Positions 51,523 through 60,206 of a DNA stretch of 64,000 nt are shown here, piece after piece. The DNA is taken from the NCBI GenBank assembly GCA_036495715.1, contig DASXML010000062.1, positions 3,012 through 67,011 of the forward strand, given 5' to 3'. The position numbers were made by a program, and so were the translations under genes. Every line of letters starts with the position of its first letter. The first letter of the stretch is position 1. The notes under the pieces are model-generated. The model saw nothing but the letters and a program-made list of their open reading frames with translations, was not told the origin of the DNA and did not search any database. This DNA comes from Scandinavium sp036495715. GTDB taxonomy: Bacteria; Pseudomonadota; Gammaproteobacteria; Enterobacterales; Enterobacteriaceae.

Positions 51523-52242
51523 TTAGCGTCCGTGGATCGCTAAATCGCCCGGCAGCGTTTTCTGCATTTTATGCCAGACCAGGCCAGATTCGTGACCGTA
51601 GCGACGCACGGTTTCATACACCTGCTCGTGCAGGCCTTGTTCGCAGACTTTCGCCAGTTGATGGTAGAAACCCAATGCCAGACTGCGCGCTTCCGGATTT
51701 GCAAAGTAGTGACGACCGATGCGGGTATACAGCCCTTTCATGCCATTCAGGATCAGGCCATAAATCGGGTTACCGGAGGCGAAGGCCAGGCCACGGAAAA
51801 TGCTGTAATCGAGTTCAGCGAAGGCGTCGGCGTGGTCTTCTATCTGACGCGCTGTCGCCAGCACTTTCATCGCGTCTTCCGGATGCTGACGAAACGCGGT
51901 ACGGATGAAGATGGTCGCAATGTTAGTGCGCACAGAGAGCAGATTATCAATCAACTGCGGGACACGATCGTGATCGAGACGCGCCAGAGTTTCAAGAATG
52001 TTGAGACCCGACGTTTCCCAGAAATTGTTCACTTTGGTCGGTTTGCCATGCTGAATGGTCAACCAGCCGTCGCGGGCAAGACGTTGCAACACTTCACGTA
52101 AGGTGGTGCGCGTGACGCCAATCAGTTCTGAAAGTTCGCGCTCTGCGGGCAGGATGGTTCCCGGTGCAAAACGGTTATTCCAGATACTTTCAATGATGTA
52201 CTCTTCCGCGAAACCCGCCGGGCTCTGCGCCTTAATGACCAT
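51523..52242 (-). CDS. fadR: Fatty acid metabolism regulator FadR
   Basis: A 239-residue GntR-family regulator that represses fatty-acid breakdown and activates fabA/fabB, releasing DNA on binding long-chain acyl-CoA. The N-terminal winged helix (residues 9-72) has PAERELSELIGVTRTTLREV (in part) as helix-turn-helix. The FCD-like C-terminal domain binds acyl-CoA. Length equals E. coli FadR. The ATG at 52242 was chosen by that match; 25 extra codons upstream have no ribosome site. Divergent from nhaB. Confidence 0.96.
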   Translation of the reverse strand: MVIKAQSPAGFAEEYIIESIWNNRFAPGTILPAERELSELIGVTRTTLREVLQRLARDGWLTIQHGKPTKVNNFWETSGLNILETLARLDHDRVPQLIDNLLSVRTNIATIFIRTAFRQHPEDAMKVLATARQIEDHADAFAELDYSIFRGLAFASGNPIYGLILNGMKGLYTRIGRHYFANPEARSLALGFYHQLAKVCEQGLHEQVYETVRRYGHESGLVWHKMQKTLPGDLAIHGR

Positions 52243-52459
52243 AGTGAGATTTCCATTACACAGCGTTGCAAATATGGAACTCATCATACCAGAGCCAATT
52301 AGAGGCAGATAGCGCATCGCCGCAATTAAAAGGGGATCCCTGTTTAATTTTAAAAATTTAGTCTGCCCCGGCTTTGCTTGCTTGCAGCGGCGTGAGGACC
52401 GATACTCCCTTATTCATCTTCAGGACACTACTTACTTTTGACGGGATCGGAAATCTGTC

Positions 52460-54016
52460 GTGGAAATATCAACCTCTCGTGCGCTATGGCGCAATTTTCT
52501 TGGTCAGTCTCCGGACTGGTACAAGCTGACACTGATTGTCTTTTTGGCAATTAACCCCATCGTTTTTTTCTTCAATCCGTTCATCGCCGGATGGCTGCTG
52601 GTTGCGGAATTTATCTTTACGCTGGCGATGGCGCTGAAATGCTATCCCCTGCTTCCCGGCGGTCTGCTGGCGATTGAAGGCGTCATGATTGGCATGACCA
52701 GCGCGGAACACGTGCGCGAGGAGATCAGCAGCAACCTCGAAGTGCTGTTGCTGCTGATTTTCATGGTGGCCGGGATCTATTTCATGAAGCAGCTGTTGCT
52801 GTTCATCTTCACCCGCCTGTTGCTGACCATTCAAAGCAAAATGCTGCTCTCAGTCGCTTTTTGCCTCGCAGCGGCTTTTTTATCTGCTTTTCTCGATGCG
52901 CTGACCGTCGTCGCGGTCATCATCAGCGTCGCTGTGGGCTTTTACGGGATCTATCACCGTGTGGCGTCGGCCCGACCTGGCGATAGCGATGTGCTGGACG
53001 ACAGCCATATCGACATGCATAACAAAGAGGTGCTCGAACAATTCCGCGGATTTCTACGCAGCCTGATGATGCACGCCGGCATCGGCACCGCGCTGGGCGG
53101 TGTGATGACCATGGTAGGCGAGCCGCAAAACCTGATCATCGCCAAAGCCGCAGGTTGGCATTTTGGTGAGTTTTTCCTGCGTATGCTGCCGGTGACAATC
53201 CCGGTATTTTTCTGCGGTCTGCTCACCTGCCTGCTGGTCGAGAAATTTAAGTGGTTTGGCTACGGTGAACAATTGCCGCCGAGCGTGCGCGATGTCCTCA
53301 AAGAATTCGACACCAAAAGCAGTGAACAGCGTAACCGTCAGGAAACGATGAAACTGGTGGTTCAGGGGATTATCGGTGCCTGGTTGGTTGTTGCTCTGGC
53401 GCTGCATCTGGCGGAAGTTGGGTTGATTGGCCTGACGGTGATCATTTTTGCGACCTCGCTGACGGGTGTCACCGATGAACACGCGATCGGTAAAGCCTTC
53501 ACCGAAGCACTACCCTTCACTGCGCTGTTGACGGTGTTTTTTGCGGTCGTGGCGGTGATTATCGATCAGCATCTGTTCGCACCGATTATCGACTTCGTTT
53601 TACAGGCATCGCCGCACGCACAGCTGTCGCTGTTTTACCTGTTTAACGGCTTACTCTCATCCATTTCTGATAATGTGTTTGTCGGCACGGTATACATCAA
53701 CGAAGCGAAATCTGCGCTTGAGCACGGGGCTATTTCACTGCCTCAGTTTGAAATGCTGGCGGTGTCCATCAATACGGGGACGAACCTGCCTTCCGTTGCC
53801 ACACCGAACGGTCAGGCCGCGTTCCTGTTCCTGCTGACCTCCGCCCTCGCCCCATTGATCCGCTTGTCGTATGGACGAATGGTCTGGATGGCATTGCCGT
53901 ATACGGTCGTGTTAACCATCGTCGGGCTGCTCTGCGTCGAGTTTACGCTCATCCCTTACACCAAGTGGATGACAGCACAAGGCTGGCTCACCAGTATTCC
54001 GTCGCCTGTTCATTAA
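52460..54016 (+). CDS. nhaB: Na+/H+ antiporter NhaB
   Basis: A 518-residue electrogenic Na+/H+ antiporter with about 12 helices. It starts with GTG after GGATCGGAA and begins MEISxxRALWRNFLGQSPDW as in E. coli. Conserved stretches are LKCYPLLPGGLLAIE, FLSAFLDALTVVAVIISVAV (in part) and MVGEPQNLIIAKAAGW. It is alone in its transcription unit between fadR and dsbB. Confidence 0.95.
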   Translation: MEISTSRALWRNFLGQSPDWYKLTLIVFLAINPIVFFFNPFIAGWLLVAEFIFTLAMALKCYPLLPGGLLAIEGVMIGMTSAEHVREEISSNLEVLLLLIFMVAGIYFMKQLLLFIFTRLLLTIQSKMLLSVAFCLAAAFLSAFLDALTVVAVIISVAVGFYGIYHRVASARPGDSDVLDDSHIDMHNKEVLEQFRGFLRSLMMHAGIGTALGGVMTMVGEPQNLIIAKAAGWHFGEFFLRMLPVTIPVFFCGLLTCLLVEKFKWFGYGEQLPPSVRDVLKEFDTKSSEQRNRQETMKLVVQGIIGAWLVVALALHLAEVGLIGLTVIIFATSLTGVTDEHAIGKAFTEALPFTALLTVFFAVVAVIIDQHLFAPIIDFVLQASPHAQLSLFYLFNGLLSSISDNVFVGTVYINEAKSALEHGAISLPQFEMLAVSINTGTNLPSVATPNGQAAFLFLLTSALAPLIRLSYGRMVWMALPYTVVLTIVGLLCVEFTLIPYTKWMTAQGWLTSIPSPVH

Positions 54017-54031
54017 ACTTTCTCTGATTGA

Positions 54032-54053
54032 CGCCCGGAATGTTTTCCGGGCG
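54032..54053 (+). terminator. Hairpin after nhaB
   Basis: A perfect 9-bp stem CGCCCGGAA/TTCCGGGCG with loop TGTT, followed by a broken T-rich stretch ending CTCTTTT. Confidence 0.65.
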
Positions 54054-54151
54054 ATTAAGACTCTTTTACGCAATAATTATCGCCAGCATAGTGGCGCAGT
54101 AAATGTTTTCGTTTACACTGCGGTGTCTTAGCACGTTCCAGGGAAATGATT

Positions 54152-54682
54152 ATGTTGCGATTTTTAAACCAATGCTCACGCGGTCGCGGAGCGTGGTTGT
54201 TGTTGGCGTTGACCGCGTTTGCGCTGGAAATGGTCGCGTTATGGTTCCAGCATGTGATGCTGCTGAAACCGTGCGTGATGTGCATTTACGAACGCTGTGC
54301 GCTGTTTGGCATTATGGGTGCAGGCATTGTGGGCGCGATAGCCCCGAAGACGCCGCTGCGTTATGCCGCGATTTTGATTTGGATTTACAGCGCCTGGCGT
54401 GGCGTTCAGTTGGCATGGGAACACACCATGATCCAGCTGCATCCGTCACCGTTCCAGACCTGCGATTTTGCCGCTCGCTTCCCAAGCTGGCTGCCGCTGG
54501 ATAAATGGCTGCCGCAGGTGTTTGTCGCGTCAGGCGATTGCGCCGAGCGCCAATGGCAATTTCTGACGCTGGAAATGCCACAATGGCTGGTGGGTATTTT
54601 TGCCGCTTTCCTGATTATTGGTCTGCTGGTGCTGATTGCCCAACCGTTAAAGCCGAAAAGACGTGACCTCTTTGGTCGCTGA
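54152..54682 (+). CDS. dsbB: Disulfide bond formation protein B
   Basis: A 176-residue inner-membrane protein with four helices that reoxidises DsbA and passes electrons to quinone. The two periplasmic Cys pairs are present: Cys41-Val-Met-Cys44, and Cys104 in FQTCDF with Cys130 in SGDCAERQW. Length and residue positions equal E. coli DsbB. GGGAA lies 7 bp before the ATG at 54152; an ATG two codons earlier is too near the ribosome site. Confidence 0.96.
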   Translation: MLRFLNQCSRGRGAWLLLALTAFALEMVALWFQHVMLLKPCVMCIYERCALFGIMGAGIVGAIAPKTPLRYAAILIWIYSAWRGVQLAWEHTMIQLHPSPFQTCDFAARFPSWLPLDKWLPQVFVASGDCAERQWQFLTLEMPQWLVGIFAAFLIIGLLVLIAQPLKPKRRDLFGR

Positions 54683-54701
54683 TTAACGCGCCCCAAAATA
54701 A

Positions 54702-54735
54702 AGCCCGTCAGTTTTGCGACTCACGGGCTTTTTTA
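54702..54735 (+). terminator. Terminator after dsbB
   Basis: Stem AGCCCGT/ACGGGCT with extra inner pairs, a 14-nt interior and a T6 run, 20 bp after the dsbB stop. Confidence 0.85.
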
Positions 54736-54799
54736 TTGTCCCTTCTCACTCCGCCAGACACCCTCTTTTCAGTTTGCTTTCAGTGCCTGGCGACCGTCC

Positions 54800-55915
54800 T
54801 TAGTGCTTGCTCGTAATAAGCGTTCGACTGCCGGGCAACATGTGTCGTTCAAGCGCTTTGTCATCCCAGTCAATACCCAGACCCGGCTTGTTGGAAGGGA
54901 TCGCATAGCCATTTTCAACGCTCATCGATTCCCCCGTTAAGGTATCGAGCTGCGGGATATATTCCAGCCAACGCGCGTTTGGCACGGCCGCACACAACGA
55001 CACATGCAACTCCATCAGGAAATGCGGACAGACCGAAACGTTAAAACACTCTGCCAGGTGCGCTGTTTTCAGCCATGGGGTGATCCCGCCGATGCGGGCG
55101 ACATCGACTTGCACAACGGAACAGGCATTTTGTTGTAGATATTCACGAAAGTGCAGCGGGCTATACAGGCTCTCGCCAACTGCTATCGGCAGCGAGGTAT
55201 GCTGACTAAGGCGCACATGGCCCTGAATATCATCCGCCGGCAGAGGTTCTTCCAGCCAACCGATATCCAATTCTTCGTAATGTCGCGCGCGGCGAATCGC
55301 GTCATCAATCTGGAAGGCCTGATTGGCATCAGTGAAGATTTCAAACTGCTCGCCTGCCGCATCCCGAACGGCCTGAAGACGACGAACGTCCTCTTTAACC
55401 GGCAAACCAACTTTCACTTTGGCGGCCTTGAAGCCCTGTTCTTTACACGCTTGCGCGTTATCGGCAAGTTCACTCGCACTGAGATTAAGCCAGCCGCCCT
55501 CGGTGTTATACAACGGAATTCGCTGTTGAGCGCCACCGGCGGCAATCCACAATGGCTGATTCGCGCGTTTGCAGCGCAAATCCCAAAGCGCGGTATCAAT
55601 GGCCGCCAAAGCGAGAGAGGTGATAGCGCCAACAGCCGTGGCGTGCGTGAAAAACAGCAGCTCCCGCCAGATTTGCTCAATGTGGTCAGCCTCTTTACCA
55701 ATCAGCTGAGGTGCGAGGCTCTTTTCCAGCAAGGAAAGAACCGCCGGGCCACCGGTGCCAATGGTATAGCTATAGCCGAGTCCCTGAACGCCTTCGGAAT
55801 CGGTAATGCGTACGAAAGGGGTTTCCTGGCAAATAAATGCCTGAATCGCATCCTGTCGGAGGGTTTTGGGTTCCAGCATCACCATAAAAATTTCAACTGA
55901 TGTAATCACTGCCAT
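54800..55915 (-). CDS. Enolase-superfamily sugar-acid dehydratase (mandelate racemase subgroup)
   Basis: A 371-residue enzyme. The N-terminal capping domain covers residues 1-120. The barrel has the general-base KVKVG (Lys-x-Lys, about residue 165), metal ligands in FTDANQAF, GWLEEPLP and AVGESLYS, and His in VCPHFLMELHVS. This pattern belongs to acid-sugar dehydratases and racemases; the actual substrate cannot be read. Downstream partners (FAH hydrolase, KDF-type dehydrogenase) suggest it dehydrates a six- or five-carbon aldonate such as L-fuconate. It is 12 bp after the FAH gene. Confidence 0.82.
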   Translation of the reverse strand: MAVITSVEIFMVMLEPKTLRQDAIQAFICQETPFVRITDSEGVQGLGYSYTIGTGGPAVLSLLEKSLAPQLIGKEADHIEQIWRELLFFTHATAVGAITSLALAAIDTALWDLRCKRANQPLWIAAGGAQQRIPLYNTEGGWLNLSASELADNAQACKEQGFKAAKVKVGLPVKEDVRRLQAVRDAAGEQFEIFTDANQAFQIDDAIRRARHYEELDIGWLEEPLPADDIQGHVRLSQHTSLPIAVGESLYSPLHFREYLQQNACSVVQVDVARIGGITPWLKTAHLAECFNVSVCPHFLMELHVSLCAAVPNARWLEYIPQLDTLTGESMSVENGYAIPSNKPGLGIDWDDKALERHMLPGSRTLITSKH

Positions 55916-55927
55916 GAGACATGCTCC

Positions 55928-56773
55928 TTAGTCAGAATTTCGCGTGGTCTGTTGCTGGATCCCCAAACCTTCGATGCCTAAACGCATCACCTGCCCTGCT
56001 TTCAGATAGACCGGCGGTTTTTGGCCCATACCGACGCCAGGGGGAGTCCCCGTCGAAATGATGTCGCCAGGGTGCAGGCTCATAAACTGTGAAATGTACG
56101 ACACCAGGTAGCGAACGGAGTAAATCATCGTCGCCGTCGACCCGTCCTGGTAGCGGTGACCGTCGACTTCCAGCCACATCGGCAATTGTTGCGGGTCGCT
56201 AATTTCATCTTTTGTCACCAGCCAGGGGCCAATCGGGCCGAAAGTATCGCAACTTTTGCCTTTGACCCACTGCCCCTGACGCTCAATTTGAAATTCACGC
56301 TCGGAGAGATCGTTAATCACGCAGTAACCGGCAACATACGCCAGTGCATCCTCTTCGCTGACGTATTTGGCGGTCTTCCCTATCACTACGCCCAACTCCA
56401 CTTCCCAGTCGGTTTTGACCGAGTGGCGCGGAATGTCGACATCATCATTCGGGCCGACAATGGCATGAGGTGATTTCATAAACAGAATAGGTTCTGGCGG
56501 GACGGTGGCATTCGTTTCTGCGGCATGATCTGAATAATTCAGCCCGACACAAATGAATTTGCGTGTGCCGCTCACACAGGGACCAAGCCTGGGTTTACCC
56601 GCTACCGGTGGCAATTTTTCAGCGGGCAGTGCAGCCAGACGTTTGAGCATCTCCGGCGACAGCGTGTCCGGGGTTAAATCATCAATATAGGCCGATAAAT
56701 CACGGATTATCCCGTTGTTATCTAACAAACCGGGGCGTTCCTGGCCCGGATTTCCATAGCGAAGTAAGCGCAT
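55928..56773 (-). CDS. Fumarylacetoacetate hydrolase-family protein (diketo-deoxy-sugar acid hydrolase candidate)
   Basis: A 281-residue FAH-family protein. The core has ICVGLNYSDHAAETN, KSPHAIVGPNDDVDIPRHS (in part), the metal-binding DWEVELGVVIG with later Asp in VINDLSERE, and the end motif ISTGTPPGVGMG. It has the size and N-terminal domain of 2,4-diketo-3-deoxy-L-fuconate hydrolases and ureidoglycolate lyase-like enzymes. Placed between the SDR and the dehydratase, it most likely splits the oxidised keto-acid to pyruvate and a hydroxy acid. Confidence 0.82.
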   Translation of the reverse strand: MRLLRYGNPGQERPGLLDNNGIIRDLSAYIDDLTPDTLSPEMLKRLAALPAEKLPPVAGKPRLGPCVSGTRKFICVGLNYSDHAAETNATVPPEPILFMKSPHAIVGPNDDVDIPRHSVKTDWEVELGVVIGKTAKYVSEEDALAYVAGYCVINDLSEREFQIERQGQWVKGKSCDTFGPIGPWLVTKDEISDPQQLPMWLEVDGHRYQDGSTATMIYSVRYLVSYISQFMSLHPGDIISTGTPPGVGMGQKPPVYLKAGQVMRLGIEGLGIQQQTTRNSD

Positions 56774-56791
56774 TTTCTCAATTTCCCATAA

Positions 56792-57523
56792 TCATAATGA
56801 CCAGCCGCCATCAATATGATGAACCTGCCCGGTGGTGAACGTTGCATTGCTCAAATAGAGCACCAAATCGGCTATCTCATCCGGGCTGCCAATACGCCCC
56901 ATAGGCTGGCGTTGAATGAATGCACTGAGCGCGGTTTCATAATCACCGGTATCACGTAAACGCTGCTCAAGCGAAGGGGTCTCGACGGTGCCAGGGCAGA
57001 TAGCATTACAACGGATGCCCTGACTGATGTAGTCCGCAGCGACTGATTTGGTCAAGCCAATGACCGCCGCTTTGGTCACGCTGTATGCGCAACGATTCGG
57101 CACACCTTTCAGGCTGGACGCAATCGACGACATATTGATAATACAGCCTGACTTGCGCGCAATCATTGAGGGTAATACGGCCTGAATAAGATGCACCTGC
57201 GACATCACGTTCAGTTGCCAGGCGCTGGAAAACTGCCGATCGTCAGCCTGCAACACATCGCCGTTGTGCACCACACCAGCACAGTTAAACAGCACATCAA
57301 TCGCACCGACGTTGGCAACCAGATCTCTGACAGCAGCAACATCCAGCACATTTAACACCGCCGTTCGCACACCAGGGTGTTGTGCCAAACGCTGAAGCTT
57401 CTGTTCATCCACATCGGTGGCAATCACATCAAAACCGGCATCCGCCATTCTTTGAGCACTGGTAAAACCGATGCCCTGGCCAGCAGCTGTGATGAATACC
57501 GTTTTATTCAGCTCGCTTCTCAT
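56792..57523 (-). CDS. SDR dehydrogenase, 2-keto-3-deoxy-sugar acid type (BDH2/KDF-like)
   Basis: A 243-residue short-chain dehydrogenase. Motifs are TAAGQGIG, NCAGVVH, MSSIASSLKG and YSVTK. The run from NRCAYSVTKAAVIGLTKSVA through CPGTVETPSLEQR is strikingly like mammalian BDH2/DHRS6 and bacterial 2-keto-3-deoxy-L-fuconate dehydrogenases, which share this clade. The Asp after beta-2 (VIATDVDE) favours NAD+. AGGAAAGG precedes the ATG at 57523. It is the first gene of the minus-strand operon, divergent from the IclR gene. Confidence 0.85.
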   Translation of the reverse strand: MRSELNKTVFITAAGQGIGFTSAQRMADAGFDVIATDVDEQKLQRLAQHPGVRTAVLNVLDVAAVRDLVANVGAIDVLFNCAGVVHNGDVLQADDRQFSSAWQLNVMSQVHLIQAVLPSMIARKSGCIINMSSIASSLKGVPNRCAYSVTKAAVIGLTKSVAADYISQGIRCNAICPGTVETPSLEQRLRDTGDYETALSAFIQRQPMGRIGSPDEIADLVLYLSNATFTTGQVHHIDGGWSL

Positions 57524-57580
57524 AAACCTTTCCTGCAAGGAGTCAGTAACGTCTCCATACTGTAGCGGCGTGAATTTATT

Positions 57581-57595
57581 ATTCAAATATGAATT
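57581..57595. promoter_or_regulatory. Palindromic operator, copy 1 (SDR / iclR divergent region)
   Basis: ATTCAAATATGAATT, flanked by two GAATTTAT repeats. Its reverse, AATTCATATTTGAAT, differs by one base from the sequence at 58615-58629. It is 58 bp from the SDR ATG and 114 bp from the iclR ATG. Confidence 0.55.
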
Positions 57596-57708
57596 TATGT
57601 TTTATATATGCAGATCACAATAATCATCAGGACGATGTTGTTCATCACAACGCACAAAGGAATGGTAAAATCACACATATGATTTTTTCTATCGGTTATG
57701 AGGCATCT

Positions 57709-58491
57709 ATGGCGCAGATAAATCCCGAATCAGACATGCAGGAAGATCGTTACCGGGCCCCGGCACTGGATAAAGGATTGGATATTCTTGAAACGCTGGC
57801 AGAGATTGACGATGGGTTATCACAGGGTGAAATCGCCGCTGCGCTGGGGCGTAAGCCAAACGAAATTTACCGTATGCTGGACAGGCTGGTGCGCCGTGGC
57901 TATGTCGTACGCACCAGCGTTGACCAATATCAGCTGTCGCTAAAGATGTTCGAATTGGCAAACCGTCATTCACCTATGCACCGGTTGGCATCACAGGCAC
58001 TTCCCCATCTACGTGAGTTTTCTGCACGCTCTCAGCAAGGCTGCCATATTGCCATTTTTGATCGCGGCGGTTTAACCGCCATTGCACAAGTTGATGCGCC
58101 AGGGTACTGGGGATTTGGCATCCGTGTCGGCGCGCGCATCGGCTTGCTGGATTCAGGTTCTGGCCATATTTTGTTGGCTTTCTCTCAGGCAGAAGAGCAA
58201 GCCTTTATGCTTGCGGAAAGTAAAGATAACGATGGAAAATTGGGAGCGCCATTGGCTAAAAGGCTGGAAATCGTTCGCACACAGGGGTATGAAATCATGC
58301 CCAGTCAGCAAGTTGCGGGCGTCTACAACATCGCGGTTCCTCTGTTGCTCAGCGGCAATAACGCGATTGCCGCACTTGCATGCCCGTGGGTGCAACACCT
58401 CGACCATATGAACACTCCGTCGCAAAAAGAAGTACTGCAGATGTTGTTTGAGACAGCCAGCAAAATCCGCACCGGCACGACCCCTCTGTAA
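57709..58491 (+). CDS. IclR-family transcriptional regulator
   Basis: A 260-residue regulator. The N-terminal winged helix (residues 22-85) includes SQGEIAAALGRKPNEIYRML and GYVVRT. The C-terminal effector domain has GCHIAIFDRGG, RVGARIGLLDSGSGHILLAF (in part) and QVAGVYNIAVPLL. GAGG lies before the ATG at 57709; the long open frame upstream crosses the promoter and is not coding. Set between the catabolic operon and the transporter gene, it is the likely local regulator, sensing the sugar acid or a breakdown product. Confidence 0.88.
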   Translation: MAQINPESDMQEDRYRAPALDKGLDILETLAEIDDGLSQGEIAAALGRKPNEIYRMLDRLVRRGYVVRTSVDQYQLSLKMFELANRHSPMHRLASQALPHLREFSARSQQGCHIAIFDRGGLTAIAQVDAPGYWGFGIRVGARIGLLDSGSGHILLAFSQAEEQAFMLAESKDNDGKLGAPLAKRLEIVRTQGYEIMPSQQVAGVYNIAVPLLLSGNNAIAALACPWVQHLDHMNTPSQKEVLQMLFETASKIRTGTTPL

Positions 58492-58614
58492 TTCCCCCTC
58501 ATTCTCTCGTTTGCGGTCTCACTGGCCGCATTATGTTCCTCGCTCTTTTGCGAACCCCATGGCCGTTTGTGTCGATATTTTAAGCGAAAATGTGATCCTC
58601 ATATATGAATCAAT

Positions 58615-58630
58615 AATTCACATTTGAATT
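58615..58630. promoter_or_regulatory. Palindromic operator, copy 2 (transporter promoter)
   Basis: AATTCACATTTGAATT in the 315-bp gap before the MHS transporter gene, preceded by ATATATGAATC. It matches copy 1 at 14 of 15 positions. The remainder of the gap is AT-rich with no other recognised element apart from the TGTGATCCTC half-CRP-like stretch at about 58590. Confidence 0.55.
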
Positions 58631-58806
58631 TATTATCATCCATTTGTACATTTCAGACACCAATCAATCACCTTTAATTAACATATGTGTTTTTACTGGA
58701 TACCGCCGTTAACATCGCTGGCGTGTCACCCATTGAGTACCTTCACCATAAAGCGTTCACAGCATCTGACTCTGGCAAATATAAAGAACCCTACAGGAAT
58801 AATGCT

Positions 58807-60126
58807 ATGCAGCAGACAACATCTCCCGGACTGACCAAAGCGGTAATGGCTTCAGTGATAGGAACACTCATCGAGTGGTTCGATTACGCACTCTACGGTG
58901 CCGCCGCCGGACTTATCATCAATAAAATCTTTTTCCCTGAACTGTCGGAATTTGCCGGTGTACTGGCGGCATTCGCCACCTTTGCCGTCGGATTCATCGT
59001 CCGACCATTGGGCGGAGTGATTATTTCTCATATCGGCGATCGATTCGGACGCAAACCGGCACTGGTTTTTTCAATCACATTAATGGGGGTCGGAACGGTA
59101 GCGATAGGCCTGCTGCCGGGCTATCAACACATTGGCATTTTGGCCCCGATACTGCTGGTTATTATGCGTATGGCGCAAGGGTTTGGTGCGGGGGCGGAGT
59201 ACGCCGGAGCACTGACGCTCTTGTATGAATATGCCCCCAAACGCTTGCGTGGATTTTATACAGCACTACTGCAATCGGCGACGATTCTGGGGATTATCTT
59301 TGCCAGCCTCGCCTTCTGGGGTGTCTCGCATCTACCTCAGGAAGCCATGACCAGTTGGGGCTGGCGCGTTCCGTTCCTCTCTTCTGCGGTACTGTTTGTG
59401 ATTGCCGTTTATATCCGCCGCCATCTGGATGAGACCCCGGAATATGTCAAAGCGATGGAACAGGCACAGCAAGAGAAAAAGGAAAACGGACTGCCGTTGA
59501 AGATGGTTCTGACCCATTATCCAAAGCAGCTGTTCTGGTGTTTTCTTACCATGACGGGGCATAACGCGAACATCTACATTCTCAGCGCCTTCAGTATCAG
59601 CTATATGACCAATACGATGCACATGCCGATGAGCACTGCGCTGAGTGCCGTCTTTATTTCTGCCTGGTTTGCGGTGGTGAGTGCCCCCATCATGGGTTGG
59701 CTGTCGGATAAATACAGCCCAGCCAAAATTTACATTTTCGCAGGGCTTTTCACCGCCGTGTTCGCCTGGCCGCTATTTATGGTGATTGAAAGCGGCGATA
59801 TCGTCCTGATTACCATCATGATGTCGATAGGCTTTGCCATCAGCTATGGCGCTTTTGCAGGGCCACAGGGGGTGATTCTGGCCGATACCTTCCCGACGCA
59901 ATATCGATTCTCAGGGATCAGCGTCTCGCGTGAGCTGAACGGCATGTTAATCGCCGGCCCGACACCATTAATCTGTACCTTATTGGTAAAAATTGCGGAC
60001 GGGAAAACGCAATATGTATCGCTGTATCTGACCGTCTGTTGCTTGTTATCCGTGCTGGCAGTGATGATGTTGAAAAAGCGTGTCTCTGCACCCGCACTGG
60101 GGATCATGCAGGCACACGGAAAATAG
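58807..60126 (+). CDS. MHS-family MFS transporter (sugar acid uptake candidate)
   Basis: A 439-residue, 12-helix metabolite:H+ symporter. Family marks are IGTLIEWFDYALYGAAAG (helix 1), RPLGGVIISHIGDRFGRKPA (helix 2-3 loop) and RMAQGFGAGAEYAGA (helix 4). CAGGAA precedes the ATG at 58807; the longer frame from 58687 covers the promoter. Location and the shared operator link it to the neighbouring dehydratase operon. Its substrate is inferred to be the sugar acid or another plant-derived acid. Confidence 0.85.
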   Translation: MQQTTSPGLTKAVMASVIGTLIEWFDYALYGAAAGLIINKIFFPELSEFAGVLAAFATFAVGFIVRPLGGVIISHIGDRFGRKPALVFSITLMGVGTVAIGLLPGYQHIGILAPILLVIMRMAQGFGAGAEYAGALTLLYEYAPKRLRGFYTALLQSATILGIIFASLAFWGVSHLPQEAMTSWGWRVPFLSSAVLFVIAVYIRRHLDETPEYVKAMEQAQQEKKENGLPLKMVLTHYPKQLFWCFLTMTGHNANIYILSAFSISYMTNTMHMPMSTALSAVFISAWFAVVSAPIMGWLSDKYSPAKIYIFAGLFTAVFAWPLFMVIESGDIVLITIMMSIGFAISYGAFAGPQGVILADTFPTQYRFSGISVSRELNGMLIAGPTPLICTLLVKIADGKTQYVSLYLTVCCLLSVLAVMMLKKRVSAPALGIMQAHGK

Positions 60127-60160
60127 TCATTCAATTCTGATAAGAAATGCCTGAAACAAA

Positions 60161-60191
60161 AACGCCACCGGCAACGATCGCAGGTGGCGTT
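60161..60191. terminator. Bidirectional terminator between MHS transporter and ycgN
   Basis: A 9-bp stem AACGCCACC/GGTGGCGTT with a 13-nt loop, A-run before and T-run after. Confidence 0.85.
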
Positions 60192-60206
60192 TTCTGATTT
60201 TGGCAA

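Noticed and set aside
58687..58806. A 40-residue N-terminal extension of the MHS transporter
   Set aside because: It crosses the promoter region, has no ribosome site and the family starts at the MQQTTSPG methionine.
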